From the NCBI RefSeq assembly GCF_034058155.1, contig NZ_CP139148.1, forward strand, positions 372,001-436,000: a DNA stretch of 64,000 nucleotides. Reading direction: 5' to 3'. This DNA comes from Flavobacterium sp. KACC 22761. GTDB taxonomy: Bacteria > Bacteroidota > Bacteroidia > Flavobacteriales > Flavobacteriaceae. The notes below the pieces were generated by a model. It was not told where the DNA came from and made no database searches. It saw only the letters and a list, made by a program, of their open reading frames with translations. Below, piece by piece: positions 9,906 through 18,863 of the stretch. The position numbers and the translations under genes are program-made. The first letter of the stretch is position 1. Each line of letters begins with the position of its first letter.

Positions 9906-10856
9906 TTATAATTTAACTTGCTTAAAATTCTGGATATTTTCTAAAAACCAGTCATACGTTTTTTGAATTCCTTCTTGAAGTTCAATTTGATGTTTCCACC
10001 CTAATTCGTGCATTTTCGAAACATCCATAAGTTTTCTTGGAGTACCATCTGGTTTACTTGAATCCCAAATAATCTCTCCTGTATGTCCTGTAATTTTCTG
10101 AATAGTTTCAGCTAATTCTTTAATAGTCAAATCCTCTCCCGTCCCGACATTATATAAATAGTCCGGCAATTTATTCTGTAAAGCAAAAACTACGGCTTTT
10201 GCCATATCGTCAACAAATAGAAATTCACGCATTGGCGTTCCACTTCCCCATAGTGTTACAGGAGCATTATTGTTTTCTTTTGCCTCATGAAACTTTCGAA
10301 TCATTGCTGGCAGAACATGCGATGTATTTAAATCAAAATTATCATACGTCCCATACAAATTTGTAGGCATAAGGCTTACATAATCCTTACCGAACTGCTT
10401 TCTAATTGCTTGACATGCTTTTACTCCTGTAATTTTTGCAATTGCATACCATTCGTTTGTCGGCTCAAGAGTATCCGTCAATAAATAATCTTCCTTTAAA
10501 GGTTGTGGAGCTAATTTTGGATAAATGCAAGAACTACCAAGAAAAATAAATTTCTCAACATTATTCTGCAATGCAGCATCAATTAAATTATTTTGAATTT
10601 GCATGTTTTCCATAATAAATTGATATGGATAATCATTATTTGCAAGTATTCCTCCCACTCGTGCTGCTGCATCAATAATTACATCTGGTCTTTCTTTTTC
10701 AATAAAATCAGCAACCTTTTGTTGATTTCTAAGATCTAATTCTTTACTAGACATTCCTATTAAATTATTAAATCCTTGAGCTGATAATGTTCTCCAAATA
10801 GCACTGCCAACCATTCCGTTATGTCCTGCTATATAGATCTTACTCTTTTTGTCCAT
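9906..10856 (-). CDS. fcl: GDP-L-fucose synthase
   Basis: Fcl epimerises and reduces the Gmd product to GDP-L-fucose with NADPH. The protein has 316 residues, an N-terminal GHNGMVG nucleotide-binding turn at 11-17, a serine/cysteine region SSCIYP near 108-113, and the catalytic Tyr137-xxx-Lys141 pair. I prefer the ATG at 10856 over a TTG three bases upstream. The gene lies 13 bases after the TagD-like gene and 76 bases before gmd, so the three are probably cotranscribed from a promoter near 11400. Confidence 0.96.
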   Translation of the reverse strand: MDKKSKIYIAGHNGMVGSAIWRTLSAQGFNNLIGMSSKELDLRNQQKVADFIEKERPDVIIDAAARVGGILANNDYPYQFIMENMQIQNNLIDAALQNNVEKFIFLGSSCIYPKLAPQPLKEDYLLTDTLEPTNEWYAIAKITGVKACQAIRKQFGKDYVSLMPTNLYGTYDNFDLNTSHVLPAMIRKFHEAKENNNAPVTLWGSGTPMREFLFVDDMAKAVVFALQNKLPDYLYNVGTGEDLTIKELAETIQKITGHTGEIIWDSSKPDGTPRKLMDVSKMHELGWKHQIELQEGIQKTYDWFLENIQNFKQVKL

Positions 10857-10869
10857 CAATGTATTTTTT

Positions 10870-11295
10870 TTACATTACTCTTTTTAATTCTTTCTCAGCA
10901 ACAACTTTTCTAAGTCCACTACTAGAAAAACGATGATCTCTCTTGTTAAAATATAACTCGATCCCCTTCTCTTCACAATATGCTCGTCCTGTAAAGTTTT
11001 TATCTTTATATTCATCACCCAAAATGCGTACATCAATCTTGAATGAACGGAGAATATCTTCTAAATCCTGTTCTGTAGCATAAGGAACAATTTCATCTAC
11101 AAATTTGCACCCTTTTAGCTGTATATAACGCTCAACTACTGTTTGTGTTGGCTTATTTTTTTCAGGACGATCTAAAGTAGGATCTGTTTGCAAAGCACAA
11201 ATCAAATAATCACACTGACGCTTTGCTTCTTCCAACATTGTAATATGCCCTGCGTGCAAAAGATCAAATGCACTGAAAGTGATACCTATTTTCAT
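10870..11295 (-). CDS. TagD-like nucleotidyltransferase (cytidylyltransferase family)
   Basis: The 141-residue protein is a single nucleotidyltransferase domain with the HAGH active-site motif (FDLLHAGHITML, about residues 10-21) and the C-terminal RFSSSGLR block that completes the nucleotide site. The family joins CTP to phospho-alcohols such as glycerol-3-phosphate, or joins other nucleotides to sugar phosphates. Here it is the first gene of the polysaccharide operon and may make an activated alditol for decorating the polymer. I chose ATG 11295, which leaves HAGH at the usual place; a TTG nine bases upstream is the alternative. Confidence 0.85.
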   Translation of the reverse strand: MKIGITFSAFDLLHAGHITMLEEAKRQCDYLICALQTDPTLDRPEKNKPTQTVVERYIQLKGCKFVDEIVPYATEQDLEDILRSFKIDVRILGDEYKDKNFTGRAYCEEKGIELYFNKRDHRFSSSGLRKVVAEKELKRVM

Positions 11296-11395
11296 ATTTT
11301 TCAAAATAATTATTCGTATTTTTTATCTGACCACAACACACGGCTTCGCCCTTCCAACTCCCAAAATTTGAAAGCAGAAAAATTTACATTAGCGG

Positions 11396-11403
11396 CAAAT
11401 ATA
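11396..11403 (-). promoter_or_regulatory. -7 promoter box for the polysaccharide operon
   Basis: The minus strand reads TATATTTG, matching the Bacteroidota -7 consensus TAnnTTTG, about 100 bases upstream of the first cluster gene. No well-spaced -33 TTG is evident. The remaining gap between the divergent genes (11296-11743) is AT-rich and shows no further gene or repeat. Confidence 0.5.
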
Positions 11404-11707
11404 TTGACAAATTTTAAGTTTTTTTTATAAAATGATACTTCCGTAAAGCCGTAAAAAAAATCATTACAAACTATAAAACACTACATATCAACAATATAAA
11501 ATAAAAAACATAAGAATAGCCCTCTAATATTTTTGCAAAAATACATTTCTAAAATGAATATCGAAACAGACAAAGAAAGAAATGTCTTATTTTAATACTT
11601 CTTGGGCTTATTTTTACAATTAGAAATAACAGCTTAATTGTTAAAAAATTGTATCTCTAAAAACATTTTAGTGAATAATTTCAAATCCAATTCTTAATAA
11701 TTAAAAT

Positions 11708-11715
11708 TACTTTTG
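11708..11715 (+). promoter_or_regulatory. -7 promoter box
   Basis: TACTTTTG matches TAnnTTTG 28 bases before the ATG at 11744, a typical distance for this phylum. A matching -33 element was not seen. Confidence 0.5.
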
Positions 11716-11743
11716 CCTATCTCATTGAGAGAAAAGTTTATAC

Positions 11744-12709
11744 ATGAAAAATCTAGCTTTCTTTTTATTTTTAATATTTAATTCGGCTTATTCACAATCA
11801 TTTGGTTGCACTGATTCGCTTGCCAAAAATTACGATCCAAATGCTGTTGAAAATAATGGCAACTGCCAATATGAAAATTTAAAACTCAGACCAAAATATT
11901 CAGTAAAGCTTAATGACAGCATTAGAGAAACTTCTGGGTTGATTGCTTTTAAAGAGTTACTTTGGACGCACAATGACGATCATGACAAAACCATTTACGG
12001 ACTAGACACTTTAGGAAACATCAAAAAAAAAGTCATTATGGACAAAGTCATCAATCACGACTGGGAAGAAATTTCACAAGACAGCTCCCATATTTACATA
12101 GGCGATTTTGGAAACAACCTTTCTGGAAATAGAATTGATTTAAACATTTTAAAAATCAATAAAACAGATTTCCTTATTGGAAAACCAACTACAGAAACTA
12201 TTTCCTTTAAATATTCAGATCAAACTGACTTTTCTCCTCAAAAGCCCAACACAACTAATTTTGACTGTGAAGCTTTTATAGTAACTAAAGACAGCATTTA
12301 TCTGTTTACTAAGCAATGGAAATTATCTAAAACAAGTATTTATGTTTTACCAAATCAACCCGGAAATCATATTGCGCAATTAAAACAAACAATCGACACC
12401 AAAGGCTTGGTCACCGGCGCCACTTATTTGGAATCAAAAAAACTGGTTGCGCTTTGTGGCTATTCCAAACTCGGAAAACCTTTTTTGTATTTGCTCTATG
12501 ATTTCAAAAACCATGATTTCGATTCGGGAAACAAACGCCGAATCGATATTCAACTTTCTTTTCATCAAATTGAAGGAATTGCAACAAAAGACGGAATTCA
12601 CTATTATCTGACAAATGAAACATTGACCCGCAAGCCAATCATAAATGTCCGGGCACAAATTCATTATTTTGATTTAAGCTCAATTCTAAATTCCTACATT
12701 CATAAATAA
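11744..12709 (+). CDS. Secreted propeller-like protein with Cys motif at the N-terminus
   Basis: The 321-residue protein starts with a Sec signal peptide (FLFLIFNSAYSQ). It continues with GCTDSLAKNYDPNAVENNG, the short Cys-framed motif often repeated in secreted Bacteroidota proteins, here present once. The rest has strand-rich blocks such as ETSGLIAFKELLWTHNDD, HDWEEISQD and YIGDFGNN that look like a six-bladed propeller. No lipobox and no type IX C-terminal sorting domain was seen, so it is probably periplasmic. It lies on the opposite strand to the polysaccharide operon and has its own -7 box. The function is unknown. Confidence 0.7.
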   Translation: MKNLAFFLFLIFNSAYSQSFGCTDSLAKNYDPNAVENNGNCQYENLKLRPKYSVKLNDSIRETSGLIAFKELLWTHNDDHDKTIYGLDTLGNIKKKVIMDKVINHDWEEISQDSSHIYIGDFGNNLSGNRIDLNILKINKTDFLIGKPTTETISFKYSDQTDFSPQKPNTTNFDCEAFIVTKDSIYLFTKQWKLSKTSIYVLPNQPGNHIAQLKQTIDTKGLVTGATYLESKKLVALCGYSKLGKPFLYLLYDFKNHDFDSGNKRRIDIQLSFHQIEGIATKDGIHYYLTNETLTRKPIINVRAQIHYFDLSSILNSYIHK

Positions 12710-12733
12710 TTCGCAAATCGGGAGATAATAGTT

Positions 12734-12741
12734 TACTTTTG
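12734..12741 (+). promoter_or_regulatory. -7 promoter box
   Basis: TACTTTTG matches TAnnTTTG and lies 17 bases before the GTG start of the ABC-F gene. This supports that start and a very short leader. Confidence 0.5.
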
Positions 12742-12758
12742 CAAAAAATTTTATTCTT

Positions 12759-14621
12759 GTGAATTACTTATCTGTAGAAAATATATCAAAGTCATTTGGT
12801 GAAAGAGTCCTTTTTGACAACATTTCTTTTGGAATCAACAAAGATCAAAAAATTGCTTTTATAGCAAAAAATGGTTCGGGAAAAACCACTATCATGAGTA
12901 TCATTAATGGTTTGGACGAACCAGATACGGGTCAAGTTGTTTTAAGAAAAGGAATCAGAATGGCATTTCTTTCTCAAGACAACAATCTGCAAGATGAATT
13001 GACGATCGAAGAGAGCATTTTCGCTTCAGATAATGAAACGCTAAAAGTTATTGAAGCATACGAAAAAGCATTAGAAAATCCCTCTGACGAAGAAGCTTAC
13101 CAAAAAGCTTTCGACGCTATGGATCAGCACAATGCATGGGATTTCGAAACACAATACAAACAGATTCTCTTCAAACTAAAACTAGAAGATTTCAAACTTA
13201 AAGTAAAAAATCTTTCGGGAGGACAGAAAAAACGTCTTTCTCTGGCTATCATATTAATCAATCGCCCCGATTTATTGATTTTGGATGAGCCAACCAACCA
13301 TTTAGATCTTGAAATGATCGAATGGCTTGAAAGTTATTTTGCCAAAGAAAATATTACGTTGTTTATGGTAACACACGACCGTTTCTTTTTAGAGCGTGTC
13401 TGCAACGAAATTATCGAATTAGACAACGGAAAATTATACCAATACAAAGGAAATTACTCTTATTATTTAGAGAAAAAAGAAGAAAGAATAACTTCTGAAA
13501 ATTCGAGTATTGACAAAGCTAAAAACTTATTTGTAAAAGAATTAGAATGGATGCGTCGCCAGCCAAAAGCGAGAACGACCAAATCTAAATCACGTCAGGA
13601 TGATTTTTATGTAATTAAAGAAAAAGCGCAAAGTCGACGTAAAGAAAACAAAGTGGAGCTTGAAATTAATATGGAAAGAATGGGAAGCAAAATTATTGAG
13701 CTTCATAAACTTTCTAAAAAATTCAAAGATCGCGTTATTCTGGACAACTTCAGTTTTGATTTTCAACGTGGAGAACGTATTGGGATTATCGGTAAAAACG
13801 GAACTGGAAAATCGACTTTCTTAAATCTTTTGACAGGAACAATTCCGCCAGATAGCGGAAGAGTTGTAAAAGGAGACACAATTAAAATTGGATATTATAC
13901 ACAATCCGGAATTAACCCAAAGCCGGGTCAGCGCGTTATTGATATTATTAAGGAATATGGAGAATATATTCCGCTTGCAAAAGGAAAGATTATTTCGGCT
14001 TCACAATTGTTGGAGCGTTTTCTTTTTGATGCCAAAAAACAATACGATTATGTTGAAAAATTGAGTGGTGGAGAATTAAAACGTTTGTATTTGTGTACCG
14101 TTTTGATTCAGAATCCAAACTTTTTGATTCTCGATGAGCCAACGAATGATTTGGATATCGTGACTTTGAATGTTTTGGAAAGTTTCCTTTTAGATTATCC
14201 TGGATGTCTATTGGTAGTTTCGCACGACCGTTATTTCATGGACAAAATTGTCGATCATTTATTTGTTTTTAGAGGACAAGGCGAAATTGAGAATTTCCCA
14301 GGAAACTATTCTGATTTCCGCGCTTATGAAGACAGCGCCGATGTTGCTCAAAAAGAAGAAAACAAAGCCGAAAAAAAAGATTGGAAACAAAATAATCCGA
14401 CAGGAAATTTAAGCTTCAACGAACAAAAAGAATATCAGAAAATAGAACGCGAGATTAAAGATCTTGAAGCTGAAAAAACTAAAATCGAACAATTATTCTC
14501 TGACGGAAAAGTTGCCGATGCTGATATCGAGAAAAAAGCAAACGAACTTCAAAATATCATAAATAAAATTGAGGCAAAAGAAGAACGTTGGTTTGAGCTT
14601 TCTGCTAAAATTGAAGGATAG
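12759..14621 (+). CDS. ABC-F family ATPase (Uup-like)
   Basis: The 620-residue protein has two ABC cassettes and no membrane domain. The first cassette has Walker A AKNGSGKTT at 36-44 and signature LSGGQKKRL near 155. The second has Walker A GKNGTGKST at about 344 and signature LSGGELKRL near 435. A basic linker between them (about 250-310) and a C-terminal coiled coil (about 555-620) fit the Uup subgroup. ABC-F proteins act on the ribosome or on DNA intermediates rather than in transport. The start is GTG, supported by the -7 box just upstream. It is likely monocistronic. Confidence 0.93.
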   Translation: MNYLSVENISKSFGERVLFDNISFGINKDQKIAFIAKNGSGKTTIMSIINGLDEPDTGQVVLRKGIRMAFLSQDNNLQDELTIEESIFASDNETLKVIEAYEKALENPSDEEAYQKAFDAMDQHNAWDFETQYKQILFKLKLEDFKLKVKNLSGGQKKRLSLAIILINRPDLLILDEPTNHLDLEMIEWLESYFAKENITLFMVTHDRFFLERVCNEIIELDNGKLYQYKGNYSYYLEKKEERITSENSSIDKAKNLFVKELEWMRRQPKARTTKSKSRQDDFYVIKEKAQSRRKENKVELEINMERMGSKIIELHKLSKKFKDRVILDNFSFDFQRGERIGIIGKNGTGKSTFLNLLTGTIPPDSGRVVKGDTIKIGYYTQSGINPKPGQRVIDIIKEYGEYIPLAKGKIISASQLLERFLFDAKKQYDYVEKLSGGELKRLYLCTVLIQNPNFLILDEPTNDLDIVTLNVLESFLLDYPGCLLVVSHDRYFMDKIVDHLFVFRGQGEIENFPGNYSDFRAYEDSADVAQKEENKAEKKDWKQNNPTGNLSFNEQKEYQKIEREIKDLEAEKTKIEQLFSDGKVADADIEKKANELQNIINKIEAKEERWFELSAKIEG

Positions 14622-14627
14622 ATCATA

Positions 14628-15136
14628 AGTTTTCAGTCTCAGTCGCAGTTTTCAGTTTTTTACATTTTATTTAAGACTTTTCTTTCTTTTTTATTATTCT
14701 TGTAGAAAAACAAAAAATGGATTTCAAAGAATTATTAGCTTATAAAAAGTCATTTGAGCTTGCAATGGAAATTTTCGAAATATCAAAAAAAATCCCTAAA
14801 GAAGAAAGATATTCTCTAACCGATCAAATTCGTCGATCATAAAGGAGCGTATCTGCAAATATTGCAGAATCATACCGAAAAAGAAGGTATACAAATCACT
14901 TTATTAGCAAATTAACAGATAGTGATGCTGAAAACTCTGAAACAAATACATGGCTCGAATTTTCGCTAAAATGCGAATATATTAGTAAGGAAACATTTGA
15001 AAAATTAAATGTAAAAAGTATTGAAATTGGAAGATTAATAAACCACATGATCAACAATCCACATAAATTTGGTTGTATTTAGAAAATTTTTTTTTAGCCA
15101 ACATAAGACTGAAAACTGCGACTGCGACTGAAAACT
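14628..15136. repeat. Inverted family-A arms bracketing the IVP pseudogene
   Basis: Arms at 14628-14658 and 15106-15136 are inverted copies of a 31-base word built on the unit CAGTCG and flanked by TTTTCAG; they match at 29 of 31 positions. They enclose the whole four-helix-bundle gene at 14717-15082. Related arms without a gene between them occur at 19435-19557, 62572-62630 and 62878-62945. Confidence 0.85.
14717..15082 (+). pseudogene. Four-helix-bundle (23S rRNA IVP family) gene with in-frame stop
   Basis: Reading frame 14717-15082 encodes a 121-residue four-helix-bundle protein of the 23S rRNA intervening-sequence/IVP family. It begins MDFKELLAYKKSFELAMEI and has IRRS, SVSANIAESYRKRRY and a long C-terminal helix. 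Codon 42 at 14840-14842 is TAA, where the family normally has a serine between IRRS and RSVSANIAE. One base change (TCA to TAA) would explain it. Everything after the stop is still in frame and well conserved, so the break is recent or a sequencing error. The gene is free-standing and not inside an rRNA gene. Confidence 0.8.
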
Positions 15137-15186
15137 ATAACTAAAACTAATTTCCCTATATTTACGAAGTTTAAAATAAATACCAT

Positions 15187-15663
15187 ATGAAAAAATTATT
15201 AGCCACATTATTTACATTAACACTTTTTATTTCTTGTACAAGCTCTGATAAAAACATTGACACAACTCCTCCAAAGGATTATTCTGCAGAAAATGATAAA
15301 GAAATCACCGATTATCTAACCAAAAATAATTTGACTGCAACAAAAAGCAGCACAGGTTTATACTATATCATCAACGAACCTGGTACTGGTGCGCAACCAA
15401 CTGCAGCTTCTAAAGTTACTGTGGCTTACAAAGGATATTTTACAAATGGAAATGTCTTTGATCAAAGTAATGCTAGCGGCATTACATTTTCACTTTCTGA
15501 AGTAATTAAAGGCTGGACTGAAGGAATTACTTATTTTAAAGAAGGCGGAAGCGGCATTCTACTTATTCCTTCGAATTTAGCGTACGGAAGCTATGCGCGT
15601 CCTGGAATACCAGCTGGATCAGTACTCCTTTTTGATGTAAAATTAATTGCAGTAAGTAAATAA
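15187..15663 (+). CDS. FKBP-type peptidyl-prolyl isomerase lipoprotein
   Basis: The 158-residue protein starts with a lipoprotein signal (LFTLTLFISC, lipobox Cys at about 17). It then has one FKBP domain from about residue 65: SKVTVAYKGYFTNGNVFDQS, VIKGWTEGITYFKEGG, IPSNLAYG and LLFDVKLIAV. It should catalyse proline isomerisation in the periplasm during folding of exported proteins. Single-domain FKBP lipoproteins are common in Flavobacteriaceae, often linked with gliding or secretion, but nothing here shows that link. It is 31 bases upstream of the methyltransferase gene. Confidence 0.92.
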   Translation: MKKLLATLFTLTLFISCTSSDKNIDTTPPKDYSAENDKEITDYLTKNNLTATKSSTGLYYIINEPGTGAQPTAASKVTVAYKGYFTNGNVFDQSNASGITFSLSEVIKGWTEGITYFKEGGSGILLIPSNLAYGSYARPGIPAGSVLLFDVKLIAVSK

Positions 15664-15693
15664 TTTTCAAGAAAACGACTGAAAAATTCAAGA

Positions 15694-16485
15694 ATGCTTT
15701 TTCAAATAAAATCTTATCTCAAATTCCTTTGGAAATCTAAAAACGAACACGCGGTGCATTCGCCATTTGTTTTCAATTTATTGACAAAGTGTTTTTATGA
15801 TAAAAAGCTAAAACCAGAATATAACATACTTGAAAAGTATAGAAAATCGCTTTTAGAAAATCAAAACTTCATTGAAGTAACAGATTTTGGCGCGGGCTCA
15901 AGAGTCTTCAAATCAAACCGAAGACAAATTTCGAAAATTGCAAAAACCGCTGGAATTTCATCAAAACGTGCTGAATTATTGTTTCGTGTTGCGAATTATT
16001 TTCAACCAAAAAATGTTCTGGAAATTGGAACTTCGTTAGGATTAGCAACTGCTGCTTTGGCCCTCGGATCCCAAAGCCTCGGAACAAAAGGAAAAGTAAT
16101 TACAATTGAAGGTTGTCCAAATACAGCAAATATTGCCCAAAATCAATTGAATGAATTCGATTGTAATAATGTCGAAAGTGTAATTTCGGAATTTGAATCT
16201 TTTTTAATTTCAGAAAATCTTCAATCTTCTATTTACGATTTAATTTATTTTGATGGAAACCATTCTAAAAATGCAACTTTAGAATATTTTGAGCTTTTGC
16301 TCCCAACAATCAACAACGATTCGGTTTGGATTTTTGATGATATTCATTGGTCAGAAGATATGGAAGAAGCTTGGGAAATGATCAAAAATCATCCAAAAGT
16401 AAAAGTTACAATTGATACTTTTCAATGGGGATTTGTTTTCTTTAGACACGAACAGCCAAAAGAACATTTTATAATAAGAGCATAA
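15694..16485 (+). CDS. Class I SAM-dependent methyltransferase
   Basis: The 263-residue protein has the SAM-binding glycine motif in VLEIGTSLGLATAALALG at about residue 108. It also has VITIEGCPN as the acidic strand and DLIYFDGNH and WIFDDIHW as later strands, a layout like O-methyltransferases. A 75-residue basic N-terminal region precedes the fold. The substrate is unknown; family members act on small catechols or on other acceptors. It ends in a strong bidirectional terminator shared with the convergent lipoprotein gene. Confidence 0.82.
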   Translation: MLFQIKSYLKFLWKSKNEHAVHSPFVFNLLTKCFYDKKLKPEYNILEKYRKSLLENQNFIEVTDFGAGSRVFKSNRRQISKIAKTAGISSKRAELLFRVANYFQPKNVLEIGTSLGLATAALALGSQSLGTKGKVITIEGCPNTANIAQNQLNEFDCNNVESVISEFESFLISENLQSSIYDLIYFDGNHSKNATLEYFELLLPTINNDSVWIFDDIHWSEDMEEAWEMIKNHPKVKVTIDTFQWGFVFFRHEQPKEHFIIRA

Positions 16486-16517
16486 AAAAAAGACAATCAG
16501 AAATGATTGTCTTTTTT
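16486..16517. terminator. Bidirectional intrinsic terminator
   Basis: A perfect 14-bp stem (16486-16499 with 16504-16517) has the GAAA tetraloop, A-rich on one side and T-rich on the other. It separates the methyltransferase (plus) from the convergent lipoprotein gene (minus). Confidence 0.9.
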
Positions 16518-16538
16518 ACTAATTCAAATACTAAAAAC

Positions 16539-17201
16539 CTATTTTTTAGCGTCTCTATTTTCTTCTGCTTTTGCGCCCATTCTGTTTATTTTATACATTG
16601 GTGCAAATTTAATTTTCAAGCCAGCAATCTTTCTATTGTCTTCAGCTGTCAAACCTTCTTTTTCAACCGTATTTTTTCGGCTGTCTAAGGCTTCATACAA
16701 TACCTTAATTTCATCCCAGTCTTCTCTGGAATAACGATCTTTATTGTCTTCAACCGTATGAACAAATTGCTGATATACGCTGTGAATATTTTGGGCATTT
16801 ACCCAAGCAAAACTCATATCGTCTCCAATTTTCCCTTCTCCAAACAAAGCATTTCGCAATTGCTGTTTCGGGCTTGGAGCTGGCGGTGGTGCCAAAGCAA
16901 CTGTCATTTCATTTTTAAAATCTTCATATTTGACTTTGCTTGCATTTATTCTTGCAGTTTCAGCAGTATTATCTTTTAAATCTGCCAAAGCTAACTGTGC
17001 GTTTTCAGCTCTTCTGTTATATTCGGCATCAACACTTTCCCAGTTTGCTTTCAACTCATCTGATTTGATATTTTTTACCGAATCAACATACACTACATAT
17101 GACTCAATGGTCCTTTGTGCTTTTTCTTGTTTTTCATCTTTACAAGATGCTAACCCTAATACTAGTAATGTAATTCCTGCGGCTATTTTTATGCTTTTCA
17201 T
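16539..17201 (-). CDS. Helical lipoprotein of unknown function
   Basis: The 220-residue protein begins MKSIKIAAGITLLVLGLASC, a clear lipoprotein signal with the Cys at residue 20. The rest is charged and mostly helical (for example NRRAENAQLALADLKDN), with a proline-rich break APPPAPSPK near the middle. No enzyme motif is visible. An ATG-like start at 17255 is possible by frame, but a -7 promoter box lies between it and 17201, so 17201 is the real start. It resembles an uncharacterised Flavobacteriaceae lipoprotein family. Confidence 0.75.
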   Translation of the reverse strand: MKSIKIAAGITLLVLGLASCKDEKQEKAQRTIESYVVYVDSVKNIKSDELKANWESVDAEYNRRAENAQLALADLKDNTAETARINASKVKYEDFKNEMTVALAPPPAPSPKQQLRNALFGEGKIGDDMSFAWVNAQNIHSVYQQFVHTVEDNKDRYSREDWDEIKVLYEALDSRKNTVEKEGLTAEDNRKIAGLKIKFAPMYKINRMGAKAEENRDAKK

Positions 17202-17230
17202 AATCTTGATTATTTTAATTAATAGATAAT

Positions 17231-17238
17231 CAAATTTA
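17231..17238 (-). promoter_or_regulatory. -7 promoter box that decides the start
   Basis: The minus strand reads TAAATTTG, matching TAnnTTTG, 30 bases upstream of the ATG at 17201 and downstream of the longer possible start at 17255. The rest of the gap up to 17493 is AT-rich with no further feature recognised. Confidence 0.55.
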
Positions 17239-17493
17239 CTACTACTCAGTTCCAAAAATTTTACATTATTAACACATTTTTAAAACAAAAAACATCTTAA
17301 AACTATAAAACACATAAAATACTGACAATTATACAACTTTAAACTAAAATAATGTAACGCTTATACGTTTCAAAAACATATTTTTTTCTTTTTTATTTAT
17401 GAAAACAGTTTTTGTAACAAAATCCAATTCTACACTACTTATCATTTTATTGAAAAGTGTTTTGTACTTTTAAATCCAAAATTGTAAAACAAA

Positions 17494-18180
17494 ATGGCAA
17501 ATCCATTAATTAAAATAACCGACATAAAACGAAATTTTACGCTTGGCAATGAAATCGTTTATGTTTTAAAAGGAATTGATCTCGAAATAAACAAAGGCGA
17601 ATATGTTGCTTTAATGGGACCTTCCGGATCTGGAAAATCAACATTGATGAATTTATTAGGTTGTTTAGACACTCCAACTTCTGGACGATATATTTTGAAT
17701 GAAAAAGATGTCAGCCAAATGCGAGATGATGAATTAGCCGAAATCAGAAACAAAGAAATTGGTTTTGTTTTCCAGACTTTTAATCTTTTGCCTAGAACAA
17801 CTGCTCTTGATAACGTTGCACTTCCAATGATTTATGCCGGTTACGGAAAATCTGAAAGAATTGCACGCGCTACAGAAGTATTAGCACAAGTTAATCTTGC
17901 AGACAGAATGGATCATCAGCCGAATCAGCTTTCTGGAGGACAGCGCCAGCGTGTTGCTGTTGCTCGCGCATTGGTCAACAAACCTTCTATAATTTTAGCC
18001 GATGAGCCAACAGGAAACTTAGACAGTAAAACGTCTGTAGAAATCATGAAACTTTTTGGAGATATTCATGCGCAAGGAAACACTGTCATTCTTGTAACGC
18101 ACGAAGAAGATATTGCGGCTTATGCGCACAGAGTTATTCGTTTAAGAGATGGTTTAATTGAAAGCGACACGAGTAAATAA
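17494..18180 (+). CDS. ABC transporter ATP-binding protein (LolD/MacB type)
   Basis: The 228-residue ATPase has Walker [10 protein letters not shown] near residue 43, the Q-loop in [18 protein letters not shown], the signature LSGGQRQRV near 149, and Walker [14 protein letters not shown]. This combination marks the LolD/MacB/FtsE class, which powers mechanotransmission-type exporters rather than importers. No permease gene is adjacent, so its membrane partner is elsewhere or it serves more than one. It is probably read alone or with the lipoprotein gene 57 bases downstream. Confidence 0.92.
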   Translation: MANPLIKITDIKRNFTLGNEIVYVLKGIDLEINKGEYVALMGPSGSGKSTLMNLLGCLDTPTSGRYILNEKDVSQMRDDELAEIRNKEIGFVFQTFNLLPRTTALDNVALPMIYAGYGKSERIARATEVLAQVNLADRMDHQPNQLSGGQRQRVAVARALVNKPSIILADEPTGNLDSKTSVEIMKLFGDIHAQGNTVILVTHEEDIAAYAHRVIRLRDGLIESDTSK

Positions 18181-18237
18181 TTTTAGATTTTTCTAATCAT
18201 ACATTCGAATTTGAAAATTTTAATCTGAGTTTTAAAA

Positions 18238-18807
18238 ATGACCCAATTCTTTAGATATTTTTTATTCGCTTTTTTGTTTTTGGCATCTTGTAAGAATAGC
18301 CCCGTAAAAAACGATGAGAATTCTAAATTATTACCTCCAAAAATTGAGAGTGAAAAAATACGTTGGGCGACTACAAATCACTTTTTAATCGACATTGATA
18401 CCCTTTTATCTTACGAGAAAGAATTTGAATGTGATTCTGTTATTGGAGTTAATTATATAGGTTTTGACGGATATGGACATTCATTTTATCCTATAAATAA
18501 AAATGGAAAATCCATTAGTACAATAAAAACCCGGCAGAAACTGGAACGCAAACAAATTTTAAAATTAAATGCAATTCTTGGAAACAAAAAAACATTTAAG
18601 AATCCAAATTTGTATGCATGTTACAATCCAAGGCTAGGATTTATTTATTTTAAGGATAATAAAATCATTTGTCAAACACAAATTTGTTTAGAATGTTCTC
18701 AACTTGAGTCGACCGCAAAAACAGCGGGAATAAAAAGTGGTGCTTTTAACGAAAAAGCTCGTAAAGAATTAAGAAAACTGAGTAATGAACTTGGCTTAAA
18801 TAAGTAA
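18238..18807 (+). CDS. Small Cys-containing lipoprotein, function unknown
   Basis: The 189-residue protein has a lipoprotein signal (FLFLASC). Its C-terminal part has the pattern CYNPRLGFIYF, then ICLECSQLES, a set of cysteines spaced like a small redox or metal site. Similar Flavobacteriaceae proteins are known only as hypothetical. It lies between the ABC ATPase and the cobalamin adenosyltransferase. No catalytic function can be assigned. Confidence 0.7.
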   Translation: MTQFFRYFLFAFLFLASCKNSPVKNDENSKLLPPKIESEKIRWATTNHFLIDIDTLLSYEKEFECDSVIGVNYIGFDGYGHSFYPINKNGKSISTIKTRQKLERKQILKLNAILGNKKTFKNPNLYACYNPRLGFIYFKDNKIICQTQICLECSQLESTAKTAGIKSGAFNEKARKELRKLSNELGLNK

Positions 18808-18815
18808 TAAAAAGA

Positions 18816-18858
18816 AAAAACTTAGCGTCTCAGCATCTCAGGACCTTAGCAACTTAAA
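18816..18858. repeat. Single family-B arm
   Basis: The text around CTTAGCGTCTCAGCATCTCAG repeats the short word CTTAGnnTCT seen in family-B arms elsewhere (29173-29236, 30832-30980, 38493-38633, 43155-43316). Here only one arm is present, between two co-directional genes. Confidence 0.6.
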
Positions 18859-18863
18859 AAAAA

